Assembly (NCBI GenBank): GCA_014885115.2
Contig: WKLE02002181.1
Span: 16,238-80,237, forward strand
From: Asterionellopsis glacialis
Taxonomy: Eukaryota; Bacillariophyta; Plagiogrammaphyceae; Rhaphoneidales; Asterionellopsidaceae
Direction of reading: 5' to 3'
DNA: 64,000 bases
The notes under the pieces were generated by a model that worked only from the letters and a program-made list of their open reading frames with translations, made no database searches and was not told the DNA's origin. The translations under genes were made by a program, and so were the position numbers. This document shows, in pieces, positions 8,651 through 20,117 of the stretch (position 1 is its first letter; every line of letters begins with the position of its first letter).

Positions 8651-11551
8651 TTATAGAGTTACGTATTGCCCACATACTACCGAACGAACAGTGAAGAAGT
8701 CCTCGCATAACGGTCCTTCAACATCAATTTTGCCAGTCTCTTGATCTTTCTTAACAATAATTTTGCCATTTACGACCAACTGCGAGTATCCCTGGTGAGC
8801 ACTATAGTCAGCTTTCATTCCTTGTGGTAATGCAATCAATTCTGTACGGAGATCCGTAAGAAGAACGTCGCCATTACTCAGCATGACACTTGGACGCTTA
8901 AGACTAGAGCCTGCATCGGGGCGGGGTGCCAGTACGATTGAACCATCTAATGCTACTCTTTGCCCAGTTGCAATGCAGTCCATTAGACTCACAGTACATT
9001 CACCAAGCTGTGCTTCAAAAGGCTCTACTGGCTCTGGAGGGTCTTCGTCTTCTGCTTCTAATTTTTCTTTTTCCTCTCGCGTCAGGTATGGCTTGTTGAT
9101 AAGTCTCACAGAGTATGCCGCATGACCAACACTGAGTTCTACTGTCTCCCCATCAGATGGTGTAAAGACAGTGTTGCTATCATCTACGCCTTTAATGTAA
9201 CCTCGTACAGCATTCGCCAAGAGCATGACTTCATTTTCACCATCGTCCGTGTCGTCTTCCTCATTGTTACCACCCAAAACCACAACTTGTCGTGGTTGCA
9301 AAGCACGAATCGATTGCCGCGCCGAACGAGTATCTACTCGTCCCTCAAGAGGAACGTAAGCAACTTCTGCCAAAACTTCCAACTTCCTTGGAATTGTGGA
9401 TACTTTGATTGGGGGGCGACCATTACGCCCGCGAATAATGCCAAGTCCTTCAGACAGATCAGATGCCTCAAGTGCAGCTTCATCTAATTCCTCTTCTTCT
9501 ACACCATCTTCTATTTCCCCTCCCCGTCCCGTTGTAGGTCCTCCACTTTTGGAAGCAACAAGAGCTTTTCCATCTACCCCAAAACCAAAACCTCGTCGAA
9601 GGACTTCTTCCCCAATACGGCCAGTTTTACCTCCTCCAGAAAATTTCGATGGATCAACCCCTGTCACAATATCAGTAAATCGTTCTGGTATTACTGCAAT
9701 GCCGTACTCATCTTCTAAAATTTCACCTTCTCGGCCAACCGACTCTCCAATACCGTACTTGGCAGTTGAGTCAGATTGCCCAACACCTACAGCTTCCTCA
9801 CGTACTTCAAACGTCACTAAAATAATATTATTTTGTGAACCACATCGGATAAGTCAAACAAAAAACGTATGAGTAAACTACAAAATAAACGGAAGCGCAT
9901 GAAAGACAGTACAACGATCTCATACGTACAGTGCAATGGTTTGGAGAATTTAATAAAGAGACTTGAATCAAATCGACTCTTTTTTTTGGGTCGCGATGAT
10001 GCAGCGTAATTGGACTTAATCGCAGCTGCAGCCTTCGGTGTGGATCGTTTCGATTCTAACGCAGTATGATCCTCTTCACCAAGACGCAATTGACTCTTGG
10101 CCAATTCCACTTCCCGCAACATGGCTTGACGTTCCTCTGCTGCCTTTTTATGTTTCAGAGCAGCCTCTTCCTGTGCCTGAAATGCCTTAAGCTCTGCTCC
10201 CGCCAATGGTGCACGGTGAGGCACTTTGACATCTACTTCTACCATATCATCCATTTCCCTTCCCTCTAAATGGGCTTCGCACCATTTGAACAACAATTGT
10301 GCAGCTGTTGAATAGTGACTGACATCTTGTGGTGCAATGGCCGATCCTACCAACTCAGTCTGTTCATTATCTGCACCAGTATCATCAGCAGCTACACCGG
10401 GTGCCCCAACCGCGTGGTGTTCTTGTTGCGTTGTACTGGTTGGTCCGTACCAGTCTTGCCGCTTGTGCCTCAATACACATCGTGACGAATCTGTCAGAAT
10501 AATGGCATGGTCTGGATTGTCTGCAAATCTCAATAATAAATCTCTTGCAATGCCACAATCCAAACTTGCGCCAGACGCTATAACAACTGTAGGGTTATTC
10601 CCTGATCCTTCTACAATGGCATCCATTTCTTCCAGTGACGAACAAATATGAACATTTTTCAAGGCGTACGGATGTCCCCGTTGGGAATCAAATTGGGATC
10701 CAAGACCAGGATGCATCCATTCCAATTGACTTCGAGCATATTCAATTGTATTTGTCGTCATGGGACCGACCCAACACAGGTTATATGTAGCCGATAATCT
10801 TTGACGATCCCAATGTTGAGATAATAATAAAAGTAATTCTAGGACACGTCCACTAGCATCGACAGGTAACAAAACATTACCATCTCGTCGTAACGTACTA
10901 AGAATCTGTTCCACCAGGGTGTTTTCAGCCTGTGTCACCAAGGGTGTCGACAACAATGGTTTCGATGTCCCGTACACCTTGGACATCATTTGCATAGCAG
11001 GTCCACCAGGACGTGTCACCAAGACATCTGGCGTCGCCCCATATTTAAGGACAGTCGCAGATCCCAAATGCATTTCTTTACTAATATGGTACGTACTAGT
11101 AACAACGACAGTGGTTTCATCTTGCAGTCGCTGCAAGACATAGAATGCTCCTCCTACAACATGTCCTGCACGATGTGCAGTTACCGTTAAAGCCGGTGTA
11201 TTTGTGACTGGATCATTTACTGTAATACTTTGTGCATATTTGATAGTTTGAAGAGATGAAAAGGCTGAATCAATTTGTTCCAGAGAGTACGGTGGTTGCA
11301 CACCATCCAAACACAGTGCAGCGTGATGATCATACAATGTCATTTGTCCCATCTTGACGGTAGGGAAAGTTGCATACATTTNNNNNNNNNNNNNNNNNNN
11401 NNNNNNNNNNNNNNNNNNNNNNNNNNNNNNNNNNNNNNNNNNNNNNNNNNNNNNCACGAACGCCACCATATTCTACTAATGTACACGATGGCTGATGGGC
11501 AGCACCTTTTGGATCATGGCGACTCCCGTAAATCGGAGTCACCCGCAACAT
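8651..11551 (-). CDS. CPSF2: Cleavage and polyadenylation specificity factor subunit 2 (CPSF100)
   Basis: Minus-strand join with exon 1 at 11551-9930 and exon 2 at 9816-8651. The intron is 9929-9817 (GTACGT donor, TTTTAG acceptor), joining HCT/L-TFEVREE in frame. The N-terminus (MLRVTPIYGSRHDPKG) leads into the metallo-beta-lactamase fold. Recognisable CPSF100 pieces are MYATFPTVKMGQM, TVTAHRAGHVVGGAFYVLQ, VVVTSTYHISKEMHLG and TRPGG. Downstream, exon 2 carries the beta-CASP tail features DEYG, VAYVPLEGRVDTRSARQSI, LQPRQVVVLGG and the C-terminal GKIDVEGPLCEDFFTVRSVV. CPSF2 is the catalytically inactive partner of CPSF73 in pre-mRNA 3'-end cleavage. A 73-N gap (11382-11454) removes part of the N-terminal domain, and the frames on its two sides differ. 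Confidence 0.93.
9817..9929 (-). other. CPSF2 intron
   Basis: This 113-nt intron was placed by frame continuity. The donor is GTACGT at 9929 and the acceptor TTTTAG ends at 9817 on the minus strand. Without its removal, the 5' frame runs on for about 37 residues of non-conserved sequence before a stop. Confidence 0.8.
11382..11454. other. Assembly gap (73 N)
   Basis: Seventy-three undetermined bases lie inside CPSF2 exon 1. The N-run is the only ambiguous sequence in the window. Confidence 0.99.
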
Positions 11552-12119
11552 GGTCCTTGTGTTTTGTGTTGTGTGTAACTGAGGACTGATCTGAGATGGC
11601 TCGGTGAGATGTGTCCGGTAGTGTCCGTGCTGGCTGTGTGCGAGGATGGATCTATCCCGCACACAAAAGGATTATCGAGGGTCCGTCCGCCTTCCATTTT
11701 GCACCCTAAACTTTTATTTATGAACTCATTGAGAACTGGGGCGAAGTACCCCCAAATAGTTACACTTGTTGACCGGCGACACGTGCGTGGTGGCTTTTCG
11801 GACGGTGCTCCGGCACCGTCGATTGTTGAGATGGAGCACCAACCAACAGGTGTTGTTGGAACTCGCTCAAGAAGACAGAAATAAGCCAGCTAAGTTGTTC
11901 TGAATCAATCCCAATACAAGAGAAGGAAAACCACGAGCGAAAGGAAATTGCAGATAGCTATACATCACTGTAGGTGAAAAGCTTTAAACACTACTTACCA
12001 AACTATATAGAACAGACGATAAACCCGCTGCTGTAGACCTTCCAAAGTCACAAGACGAAAACAGTTTTAATTATATATATTTTTACAAGGTCAACAAGAA
12101 ATAGAAGAACATATTCACC
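11552..12119. other. Divergent intergenic region CPSF2/TerC
   Basis: This is the promoter region shared by CPSF2 (minus) and the TerC gene (plus). A 91-codon open frame at 11609-11884 has no recognisable character and is not annotated. The region is somewhat more GC-rich between 11640 and 11850. Confidence 0.5.
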
Positions 12120-13394
12120 ATGCCAACATTGTCAACAAGATGGTTTTCCGTCTGCATTTCTCTAGCTCTTTTGGTATTGGATGTTGTTCACGGCTTTTCT
12201 GTAGTTCCAAATGTTAGAACTCATTTACCAACACGGATGGTACCAGTACAATCTATTTCACAGCAACGGTCCTTTTCACCGTCGTCCAGCTTGTTGGGTT
12301 TACGCATGACCAAGGAAAAGACAGAGGTAACATCATCATCCACTTCTTCAAAACAACAAACTTCTTTATTTGAACCAGGTGGTGGACCCACAATTGTAAT
12401 CGAGGACGATGAGAGCCCAAAGGAGATATACCAACAGGCCATTCAACGGACACTGTTCTGGGTTGTGGCTGCAGCTGTGTTTGGAGGTGCAATTTTTGTG
12501 CTTGCAGGACCAGAAACAGCAGAAGAGTTCTACGCAGGATACCTTGTCGAACAGAGTCTATCGGTTGACAATCTCTTTGTGTTTCTCTTATTATTTGATT
12601 TTTTCCGTGTACCACTAAGTTGTCAAGACCGTGTTTTAAATTGGGGAATTTACGGAGCTATTGTGATGCGGGCCATTATGATTGGAATCGGTGCAGCAGC
12701 TTTACATGAATTCCATGCTATTCTCTTAGTCTTTGCGGGTATCTTGGTCTACAGTTCTCTTAACGTTTTACTAGGAGGGGAAGATGAGGAGGAGGAAGAC
12801 ATGAGTGAAAATTCTATTGTTCAGTTTAGTAACCGACTGATTGACTCTACTGACGAATTTGATGGAGACCGTTTCTTTACCATGGTTGAAGGTGTTAAAA
12901 AGGCAACACCACTTTTTATCTGCATGATTGCTGTTGAAATAAGTGATGTCGTCTTTGCCGTTGACAGTATCCCTGCTGTCTTTGGAGTCACTGATGTAAG
13001 TTTGTTTTGTTTTGTTTCGCAATTGCAATTTCGTGTCTTTATTTCCACCAATTGATAACTAATATTAACCGAATTGTATTTTTGTTTGCCAATATTGCGA
13101 CAACAACCTACACAACAACAAAACTAGAACCCTCTGGTGGTGTTTTCTTCAAATATGTTTGCTATTATGGGGCTAAGAAGTTTGTACACCATCCTTTCCA
13201 AGGCAGCGCAAGATTTGAAGTATCTGGAACCTGCAGTTGCTTATGTATTAGGATTCATCGGTGCTAAAATGATCGGTGAGTATTTTGGCTATAACACTCC
13301 AACAGAAATTGCACTTGCAGTTGTAGCTACACTTCTTGGGGGTGGAGTGGGTTTATCTTTACTAGAGAGACAACAGACGGCCGAAGAAACATAG
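12120..13394 (+). CDS. Plastid TerC-family integral membrane protein
   Basis: Two exons, 12120-12995 and 13128-13394, give 380 residues; the intron has a GTAAGT donor and ends ACTAG. The N-terminal signal peptide ends at VHGFSV and is followed by a Ser/Thr-rich transit region, pointing to the plastid. The mature protein has about seven hydrophobic helices. TerC hallmarks are YLVEQSLSVDNLFVFLLLFD, VLNWGIYGAIVMRAIMIG, EISDVVFAVDSIPAVFGVTD and, across the splice, DNPLVVFSSNMFAIMGLRSL. Conserved acidic residues in helices (E/D in 'VEQSLSVDN' and 'EISDVVFAVDS') are those proposed to handle metal ions. In Arabidopsis the plastid TerC homologue is needed for thylakoid membrane biogenesis, and bacterial relatives export Mn2+ or confer tellurite resistance. 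A similar thylakoid role is likely here. Confidence 0.93.
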
Positions 13395-15787
13395 TGACCG
13401 CCAATAAAATAGAAGACTACTTGAAAAGGCAACACTGATACAGAAACAACATTAAAGATTGGTTTGCGTTGTGTCACTGTAAAGCTACACAAATACTGTA
13501 GAATTGTCAAAAATAAAATTTTGATGGACAATATTTATGTTTTTTATGCTTTTCATTTTTGTCATCTTTCATGCCAGGATGGCATTTGGAATAACAAGAC
13601 AGCCTTGTTAATGACACCCTAAAACGTTTATCAGATGTAACATATAACTTCCTTTCTATCCCGCATCATCATTTCGAAAAGACCACAACTATTGCCTAAT
13701 GACACATAATGGCCAGTCAGTCATGCTTCAGTAAGCTCTTTCAAGAACCTTTTCTTTAAAAATTACCATGTGCTACATCATCAGTGGCCACATGCGGTCA
13801 TCATGAAAATGAAAGGCAGAAAGTTCATGCATTTGACCTAAATTTTTGTAATTCCAATTGAAAAAAAATTATCCCATCCGACTGACTGATATGTATTTCA
13901 CTACTTAACTTCCTCTCTTATTGGGCAAATAATGAAGGAATGATGTCGCAATATTCAATTCTACCAAGTTGAATCCAACTAAAAAGCATGGGTATTAATG
14001 AGCAAATGATTCCTGAAACAGTATGTCCTTTTTAAAGTGGTACGCGAAACTTGATTTCGTACTTGCTTGTTGTTGGCAACTTCCTCACCACACCTATGGT
14101 GTAGAGTGGTATCTTACAAGCTTGTTGGTATACTGACCAAAATGGCATGAGGCAACAGGACGTGGCCATTTGACCCAATGGTTGGAGAGCTCGAACATAC
14201 CAATTCAAAGACAGGAAAATAACGACAACAAGCTCCTCATTCTTCATTCAGAATAAGAAGAATTGATATCAAATTTCAGATTTATTCCGGTAAAATTTCT
14301 AGCATTGGAAAAGACTTGCTTCTTACTGGAAATGCAGAAATTTCTTTAGATATCCCAGGAACCATTCCTGATGAAAATATTCAATACTTTTTGTAACTAA
14401 AATAATGAAATACATGGTGCATCTAGTGGACAAATCATTTGTAATATTTTATGAAATCCGTACAAATGCCAATACCTCATGCATATTTCTAGCATTTAAT
14501 GATAAAAATAAATAGAAAAAAAAACACAGCAAAACCCAAAGCGTATGCCCATAAAATATGTTTGGTGCATAGGCATTGGAAATTTTGCTGTGCTCAGGAC
14601 AATGCATAGTCCAAGGTCCTACTATCTACATTGCAGTCAGTCTCTCTAGGTTCGTGATTAAAGCCTCAAACGAAAGCAGATTTATGTGATGCAATCAATA
14701 TTTTTTTTCTACTGAAGATAAAAATGATTTTAAGTACCTGGTACCTGTACTGTCCGTCTTCGTACAGAACCGTCGGTACAGCGACTGTCTACCTGTACAT
14801 TGCTTTGCCTGGTCCAATAGTACCTGTACCTGGTATATTGGTAATTAAATGGGTACAGTACCCACTACGCACGTGGAATTCTTTATTTTTCTCAGCAGTT
14901 GATTAGATGATATTTATGCATATGGTAACTGGCATAAAAAAATAATACCCTGAGAATTGTACCGGTACTGTACAAGATATTGATGACGCAATAAAGTGTT
15001 GTTTTTAGGATGCTTCATGAAATCTGAATAAAGAAAATAGGTAGAAATGCTTGAACCTATCAAACTTCAAGAGATGCAAATAATCAGGCTTGCGCCGTAC
15101 CACACTTGTATCTAGAGTTCTCGCATAGAAAGGCCTAATTTCGTGTAATGTGAAAGTCAGTCGCGGGAGGGGGCGGGGATATCGGTTAATATTATTTTGT
15201 ACCAGCCTAGAAGTAGTGTGGGACTAGGTCCTAGTCCTAAGGGGAAAAACTGAAAGTTAAGACTAGTATTACGAAAGTAGGTCTATGTCACAGTCCAACC
15301 CAGACCAAGAAGTATCACGGAATAAAACAAACCGCTGATCTTTAATCGTGGTTAAACCGGCTACAGGTAAATTCTTTCACGATGTATTTATTATTTTTTT
15401 GTAAATCAGATTTGCGAATAAGCACTCTGTGTTGTCCTGGACCTTCCTCAGTAGGACCTAGGAATATATTAGGAGAAAGGTAAGAACAGAGGAGTCCTGT
15501 TTACATTTGATGGAGGATGTATGGCACGGATATCATTTTCGAATCCCTTGTGAAGGGATACTTATATTTTTCAGAATAGAGTAAGATGTGTTAACAGTTT
15601 CAAAGTTTCTAAGATGAATATTTATCTGTTCTGTAAGTATAAGAGCAATATTTCCTAGGAATAATAATTAGAAAGATTTTAGAGTAGTGTAGTGTAAGAG
15701 TGAAAAGTTTAAAGATATATACTTGGTCTATAATAATTATAACAGCTATACATGCGTCCATGATTTCCCCATGACACCAAGGTATTT
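13395..15787. other. Gene-poor AT-rich region with palindromic repeats
   Basis: Almost 2.4 kb without a supportable gene. Short ORFs (14032-14247, 14724-14906, 15609-15791) are isolated and of biased composition. The region holds a dense GGTACC-type repeat cluster (14733-14863), a single GTACCGGTACTGTAC near 14960-14974 and a CTAGGTCCTAGTCCTA palindrome near 15222-15240. Confidence 0.55.
14733..14863. repeat. Cluster of GTACCTGGTACC-type short palindromes
   Basis: Within 130 bp there are at least six units of the form TACCTGGTAC, GTACCTGTAC or GGTACAGTACC, several overlapping. The same units recur in at least ten other intergenic positions of this window, which marks a dispersed element rather than a local accident. 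Confidence 0.65.
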
Positions 15788-17023
15788 TCATCTTGAATCA
15801 ATTCTTTCTAGACAACGTTGTGCTTCTCGCGATAGTGCCGCGTGTCTCGAAATACCCACTGTCTTTGCATTTTCAAGTTCTGTGTATAAGTCTGAGTAAC
15901 TATGATGTGATTGAGAAATAAGTGGGTACAAGCATTTCGCACTCAAATACGCCATCTGCGGGTTTTTATTCGCATTTTTGAGCTCGTTATAAAGAACCGG
16001 TCGGAGCTGCTCTTGCAACATGGTAGATACTCTCCCATCCGTGACTGACACGGCATTACTCAAACAAGTCATAGCGAGAACTCTTAGACCAAAGGTTTCC
16101 TCGGGGTCCAATTTTGAGTCAATCACAAAAGACACGACCTTATCACCTACTTCATTGTCAATTTCAAGCATAGCTAAAGATGCCTTTAGGGCTGTTGAAT
16201 ATCCAATCTTTTTCGGATCGGTGAGGCTTGACAATGTTTGCAGTGCCAAGTAATATGTATCAGAAACAGGACTGCGCAACATGTTAGCTACAATTTGAAG
16301 AGATACCAATGAACCTTCGGAATCTGTCTCATCCTCTGAGTCGGAAACAACTGGAAGTCCTAGGGACGTTGGGGGAGGTGGAACTGTGCTTTCAATACCT
16401 TCAGCTGCATTTAGAATAGCAGTCGTATCAGATTGAAAGTTGAGCGATGCTCCAAATCGGCGTTGCACTTCCGCAATAATTCCATGACTATACTGATTGC
16501 GTCCACGGTAAAGGCGGATTCGAAAGTCCACCTGATCTACTGTCATGCACTTAGCTTTGGCTTTCACATTATCATAGGTGGCTTGGATTGATCTTTCCTG
16601 TAGCACATTGGAGATTCGCGAAGCGACTTTTGGAACGGACGCATGTGGAACAAAAACAGCCGTTCTCTCTAGAGGGTGAAATTCTGGAAGCGTTGGAACA
16701 TCGTGTATCTTCCAACCGGAAGGCTGTGTCGATTTTTGTTCTGTTGATTGTGTAAATTGAATTTGTGGCTTGTTTTGACGAATATTCAAAGTGGGAGAAG
16801 GACGCATAGACGGAGAAGGAGCCATTTGGATTGGGCTGAAACTGGGACTTGCGAACCGTGGCGCCGCTGATGCGATTCCACCACCCACTCTCCGTGTTAC
16901 TTCCTCGCCAATATCATCTGTGCGTCTAACTTTGATATTCACAGGAGCTGGTCCGACCGCGAATGACGGTGTTGGGGGCTTCTTTTGTTGTTTGCCGTTG
17001 CTGTTGTCGCTGCTCGAGCTCAT
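15788..17023 (-). CDS. Hypothetical protein with ARM/HEAT-like C-terminal half
   Basis: The protein has 411 residues in a single exon, with ATG at 17023. The N-terminal 110 residues are disordered and Pro/Ser-rich (PSFSPIQMAPSPSMRPSPT). A small domain at about 115-215 includes HPLERTAVFVPHASVPKVAS and VDQVDFRIRLYRGRNQYSHG, with many basic and aromatic residues. After an acidic PPP/SDSEDETDSEG linker, residues about 240-411 form amphipathic helices (SLVSLQIVANMLRSPVSDTY, ALQTLSSL, LKASLAMLEIDNEVGDKVV, FGLRVLAMTCLSNAV) consistent with ARM/HEAT repeats. I do not recognise the family; a scaffold role is a guess from fold type. It sits alone between two gene-poor regions. Confidence 0.75.
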   Translation of the reverse strand: MSSSSDNSNGKQQKKPPTPSFAVGPAPVNIKVRRTDDIGEEVTRRVGGGIASAAPRFASPSFSPIQMAPSPSMRPSPTLNIRQNKPQIQFTQSTEQKSTQPSGWKIHDVPTLPEFHPLERTAVFVPHASVPKVASRISNVLQERSIQATYDNVKAKAKCMTVDQVDFRIRLYRGRNQYSHGIIAEVQRRFGASLNFQSDTTAILNAAEGIESTVPPPPTSLGLPVVSDSEDETDSEGSLVSLQIVANMLRSPVSDTYYLALQTLSSLTDPKKIGYSTALKASLAMLEIDNEVGDKVVSFVIDSKLDPEETFGLRVLAMTCLSNAVSVTDGRVSTMLQEQLRPVLYNELKNANKNPQMAYLSAKCLYPLISQSHHSYSDLYTELENAKTVGISRHAALSREAQRCLERIDSR

Positions 17024-18049
17024 CGTGATTGTTGGTCTTAGATTTTTTTTATGCTTTATAATATGGATAAGGCCTCTCTGCGAACACCAACGAAACAGAA
17101 CCTCCCAGTGTGAAACAGACTGAACTGGGTTTCCATACGCGATTCACTCGTGGTCGGCGCTTATGGGATCGTGGTACTCTACTTAACGATTTCTTTTCTG
17201 TAGTAGAATTGTACGATAAGTGATGGTACCAAATGTACAGGTACCTGTATAGACCGGCGGACCCGCGGGTAGGTCTGGGTCGAGCTAAAAAACTCGCACA
17301 ACCAGGACTCGAGCTGATATCAAAACACCTCCTTTTGCAATATAGGGGGAATAGAACTTTGCTCATGCTACAACCAGGACTCGGGTCATGGCAGGATATT
17401 GAAGCAAGAAAGGATATTTCGTAAAAATGAAGTATAAATTTGTATCGTCATGTCTGTAGCTTCAAATCATCAGGTGCGTTACAATATTATATTAGTATGG
17501 GGTGGTTGCTTGGAGTTGGAACGGAATAACAGCTTTCTCCGGATTTTACCATGTATGTAGGATTTTCAGAAATTAAAATAATAATTAGTAAAAAATAGGA
17601 CACAGTAGAATTCTGTTTAGCTGGTAATTAGGAAACTTTTCCAGAATCATGACTTTATGTTTCTTATTTAGGAGTGATTGTTTTCCATCTTAAGTAATTT
17701 AGGGCTATAGAAAAGAGCATTGAACACGTAATCGACAGCTGTACCGTCTCATGTGTCAAATACGATGTTTGGATAGCAGGCGGTCACACTCATTCATTCT
17801 ACATCGGTACAGTAGTTTTAATCGTGTAATTTCAACCCGGTATCAAACAGACAAGAGGTTGGGACAAAAATTCTATCTACCCATATGATAATTATTTAAT
17901 GAGAGCTCTCCATTAGACTCACGTACATGGACATTACGTCTTAAATTGTTGCAGTTGATAATTAAAACTGTAGACTGGAATAATTGTCAACTAACTACTG
18001 TACTGCTTTGAAAAGGCGTCGTGGTGCTGGTATATAATTTAAAAAAAAA

Positions 18050-18143
18050 CTGGTACCTAGTACCTGTACTCGGAAGACTCTCTATAGAGCTTCGTACCCA
18101 GGTATGCTAGAATTACCCGTTATATGATGTACCTGGTAATACG
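18050..18143. repeat. GGTACC-type short palindromic repeat cluster
   Basis: Contains TGGTACCTAGTACCTGTAC, GTACCCAGGTAT and GTACCTGGTAA within 94 bp, the same unit family as at 14733-14863. Confidence 0.6.
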
Positions 18144-18740
18144 TGCGCGTCCTTAAAAAGGGGCGCAACCCAATAACGAGAATATAGAATATAGCATAGG
18201 CTTATTTTTAACCCAATAAGGTTTAGAACAGATTTAGTTAGTACCTAGTATAATAAATAATAATAAGCACAATATCAGTACAAATATCGTCATTAGATTA
18301 ATGTATTGCCAAAACTTACTTTATTTATAAAACACTTCATGCATATTTCTGATACCAATTTGGTGGTGATTCGCATCTTTCATGCACGCCGCATCATATA
18401 TCTCCCAAAACGTGACTTCAAAAATTGAACTAGTCCGGGGCAATTTAAACATTTTTTTTGAAAATATCTTTTCTAGTCCTAAATGAATCTATAATATGTC
18501 CCGCTTTAGATTATGACCTATCCTGATTTGCGTCAAAGTGAGAAAAAGATCTGATGTGTGTATTTATTATGATGTCATGAAAGCGAACAAAGACTGAAAA
18601 GTAGCTACAAGCAATTTTTTGTATATGAGTAATACATGTATTATTGATCCTTCATTACTGTATAAAGGACATTCTTGTATCCTTTCAGAAAGGTGCCTTC
18701 ACTGACTGTATTCACCTTTTTCGTAGCCCAAGAACTTCCT

Positions 18741-18970
18741 GTACTGTACCAGGCACCTGTACTGGTGGTACCTATTTGTAAATAATATTAGAATCCTCTA
18801 AGTCCTGGTTGAAGCAAGACTCGTACTTCCTCGGATATTCCTCAGGACAATCACGAATAAGCGCCCAATTTTAGCTAATTTTCCGCACATTTCACAAAAT
18901 GGATAAATAACTGTACTGTGTGGACGAGAGAAAGACCTGTGTACGAGTATGAGTACCGCGGTACCTCGAG
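18741..18970. repeat. GGTACC-type repeats (two small clusters)
   Basis: GTACTGTACCAGGCACCTGTAC with GGTGGTACC at 18741-18773, and GTACGAG ... GAGTACCGCGGTACCTC at 18941-18970. Both have internal dyad symmetry. Confidence 0.5.
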
Positions 18971-19158
18971 AATCCGGGAGTAGATTGCACTTGGTATGAC
19001 TAGAACTTCGCGGAAGTCACAAAAAATCGCTTTACAAGTCCCAGGTTCAATCGTTCCTAGGCAGTGGGTGAAACCTGTGATAATTAACGTCGACGTTAAA
19101 AAAAAAAAAGAGCCTAGGACTAGAAAAGTTTTTATATCTAGTTATTGGTTCTGGTAGG

Positions 19159-19183
19159 TCTCTAGAGAGATCTCTAGAGAGAG
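19159..19183. repeat. TCTCTAGAGA palindrome
   Basis: Perfect inverted sequence TCTCTAGAGAGATCTCTAGA followed by GAGA. Related TCTCTAGAGA elements occur near 22720, 48162 and 63220. Confidence 0.6.
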
Positions 19184-19694
19184 AGTAAGAAGTTTTATCC
19201 GGTCGACCGCCTCCCAACAAAGCGAATGTAAAAAGAGGGGGTAGAGTTAACGACATGTACCTTCTACAGTAAAAAATCATCATATTCTCTAATCTAAGAC
19301 TTTTTAAAAATTTAGTGAACATGTTTCTGTGAACATGTTTCTTAAAAAAAATAACTAAGACTTTACTAGGACCTGAGGACGAAGCAACATGAACAAGTCT
19401 TCTTTTCTCTGAACCCATGCCCATGAATCGAGCTTTGATAGACATACACATCAAAAAGAGAATTCATACTTACATTAAAATTCGAGCTGTGGTAACTATG
19501 AATAACTGTTGGCTTCCACAATTTATAGCTTGGGTAAGCCTTCTGGCGAGAAGAGACTGCAATTTGTTTTGTTTTCGAAAGGAGATAATTTCATAATATA
19601 TGCAATGATAATACTTTCGAGTCTATGCACGAAAAAATCATTTGCTATGAAGAATCCAACATCACTTTTAGCAGAAGCCAAATATTTCTTCTTT

Positions 19695-20117
19695 CTACTC
19701 ACCAAGTCGACTTTCTGCAGCAGCCGCAGAAACACTTCTACGCCTTATCCTTTCGTCCTCGGTAATATTTTTGACAGGGTTCCTTCCAGCCGCTGAGTGC
19801 ATGCTGGCGCCTGCAGATACAAATCCTTGATTATCATCGGACGCCCCTTGGACTCCTCCACGCATCTGCCTGTCAAATTGCTCTGCAGTAAAACCTCCAA
19901 AAATGCTCTTTCCATCTCGATTAAAGACACTGTAAGCGCTGGCGGTTTCCTCGCTCTCAAATCTCTCTCTCAATCCGAATATCCAAATCGCGAGTAAAAC
20001 AGAAACAACAAAGGCTACCGTACCCAAACCCATTGCTACAAGCCAAAAAGCAACAATAACCCAAAAGATGCATCCGAAGTAGAAACTTTGTGTTCTTTCG
20101 TTTGCCGCTCGCACCAT
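19695..20117 (-). CDS. SAYSvFN-domain (SAYSD1-like) membrane protein
   Basis: 140 residues from the first ATG (MVRAANERTQSFYFGCIFWV) at 20117; the frame is open to a TTG at 20147. Two hydrophobic segments (CIFWVIVAFWLVAMGLGTV and FVVSVLLAIWIFGL) precede the diagnostic ETASAYSVFNRDGKSIFGGF ... TAEQFDRQMRGG, which is the SAYSvFN domain. Human SAYSD1 is an ER protein tied to the translocon and the UFM1-dependent handling of stalled ribosomes. A similar ER role is expected from the family. The C-terminal tail is Ser/Ala/Arg-rich (RIRRRSVSAAAAESRLGE). The stop TAG lies inside GGTGAGTAG, a good splice donor, so translation may continue into a short further exon that I could not place. Confidence 0.8.
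   Translation of the reverse strand: MVRAANERTQSFYFGCIFWVIVAFWLVAMGLGTVAFVVSVLLAIWIFGLRERFESEETASAYSVFNRDGKSIFGGFTAEQFDRQMRGGVQGASDDNQGFVSAGASMHSAAGRNPVKNITEDERIRRRSVSAAAAESRLGE

Larger units (their letters stand above)
17024..19694. other. Gene-poor AT-rich region with repeats
   Basis: About 2.7 kb without a supportable gene. ORFs such as 19047-19454 (minus) show biased, repeat-like composition and are not annotated. GGTACC-type units occur at 17224-17250, 18050-18143, 18741-18773 and 18941-18970, and a long AGAGATCTCT palindrome at 19159-19183. A small GC-rich patch is at 17250-17285. Confidence 0.55.

Noticed and set aside
11609..11884. Plus-strand ORF of 91 aa in the CPSF2/TerC spacer
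   Set aside because: Random composition, no domain, and it lies in a divergent promoter region.
19047..19454. Minus-strand ORF of 135 aa
   Set aside because: It crosses the TCTCTAGAGA palindrome and an A-tract, and shows no protein-like pattern.
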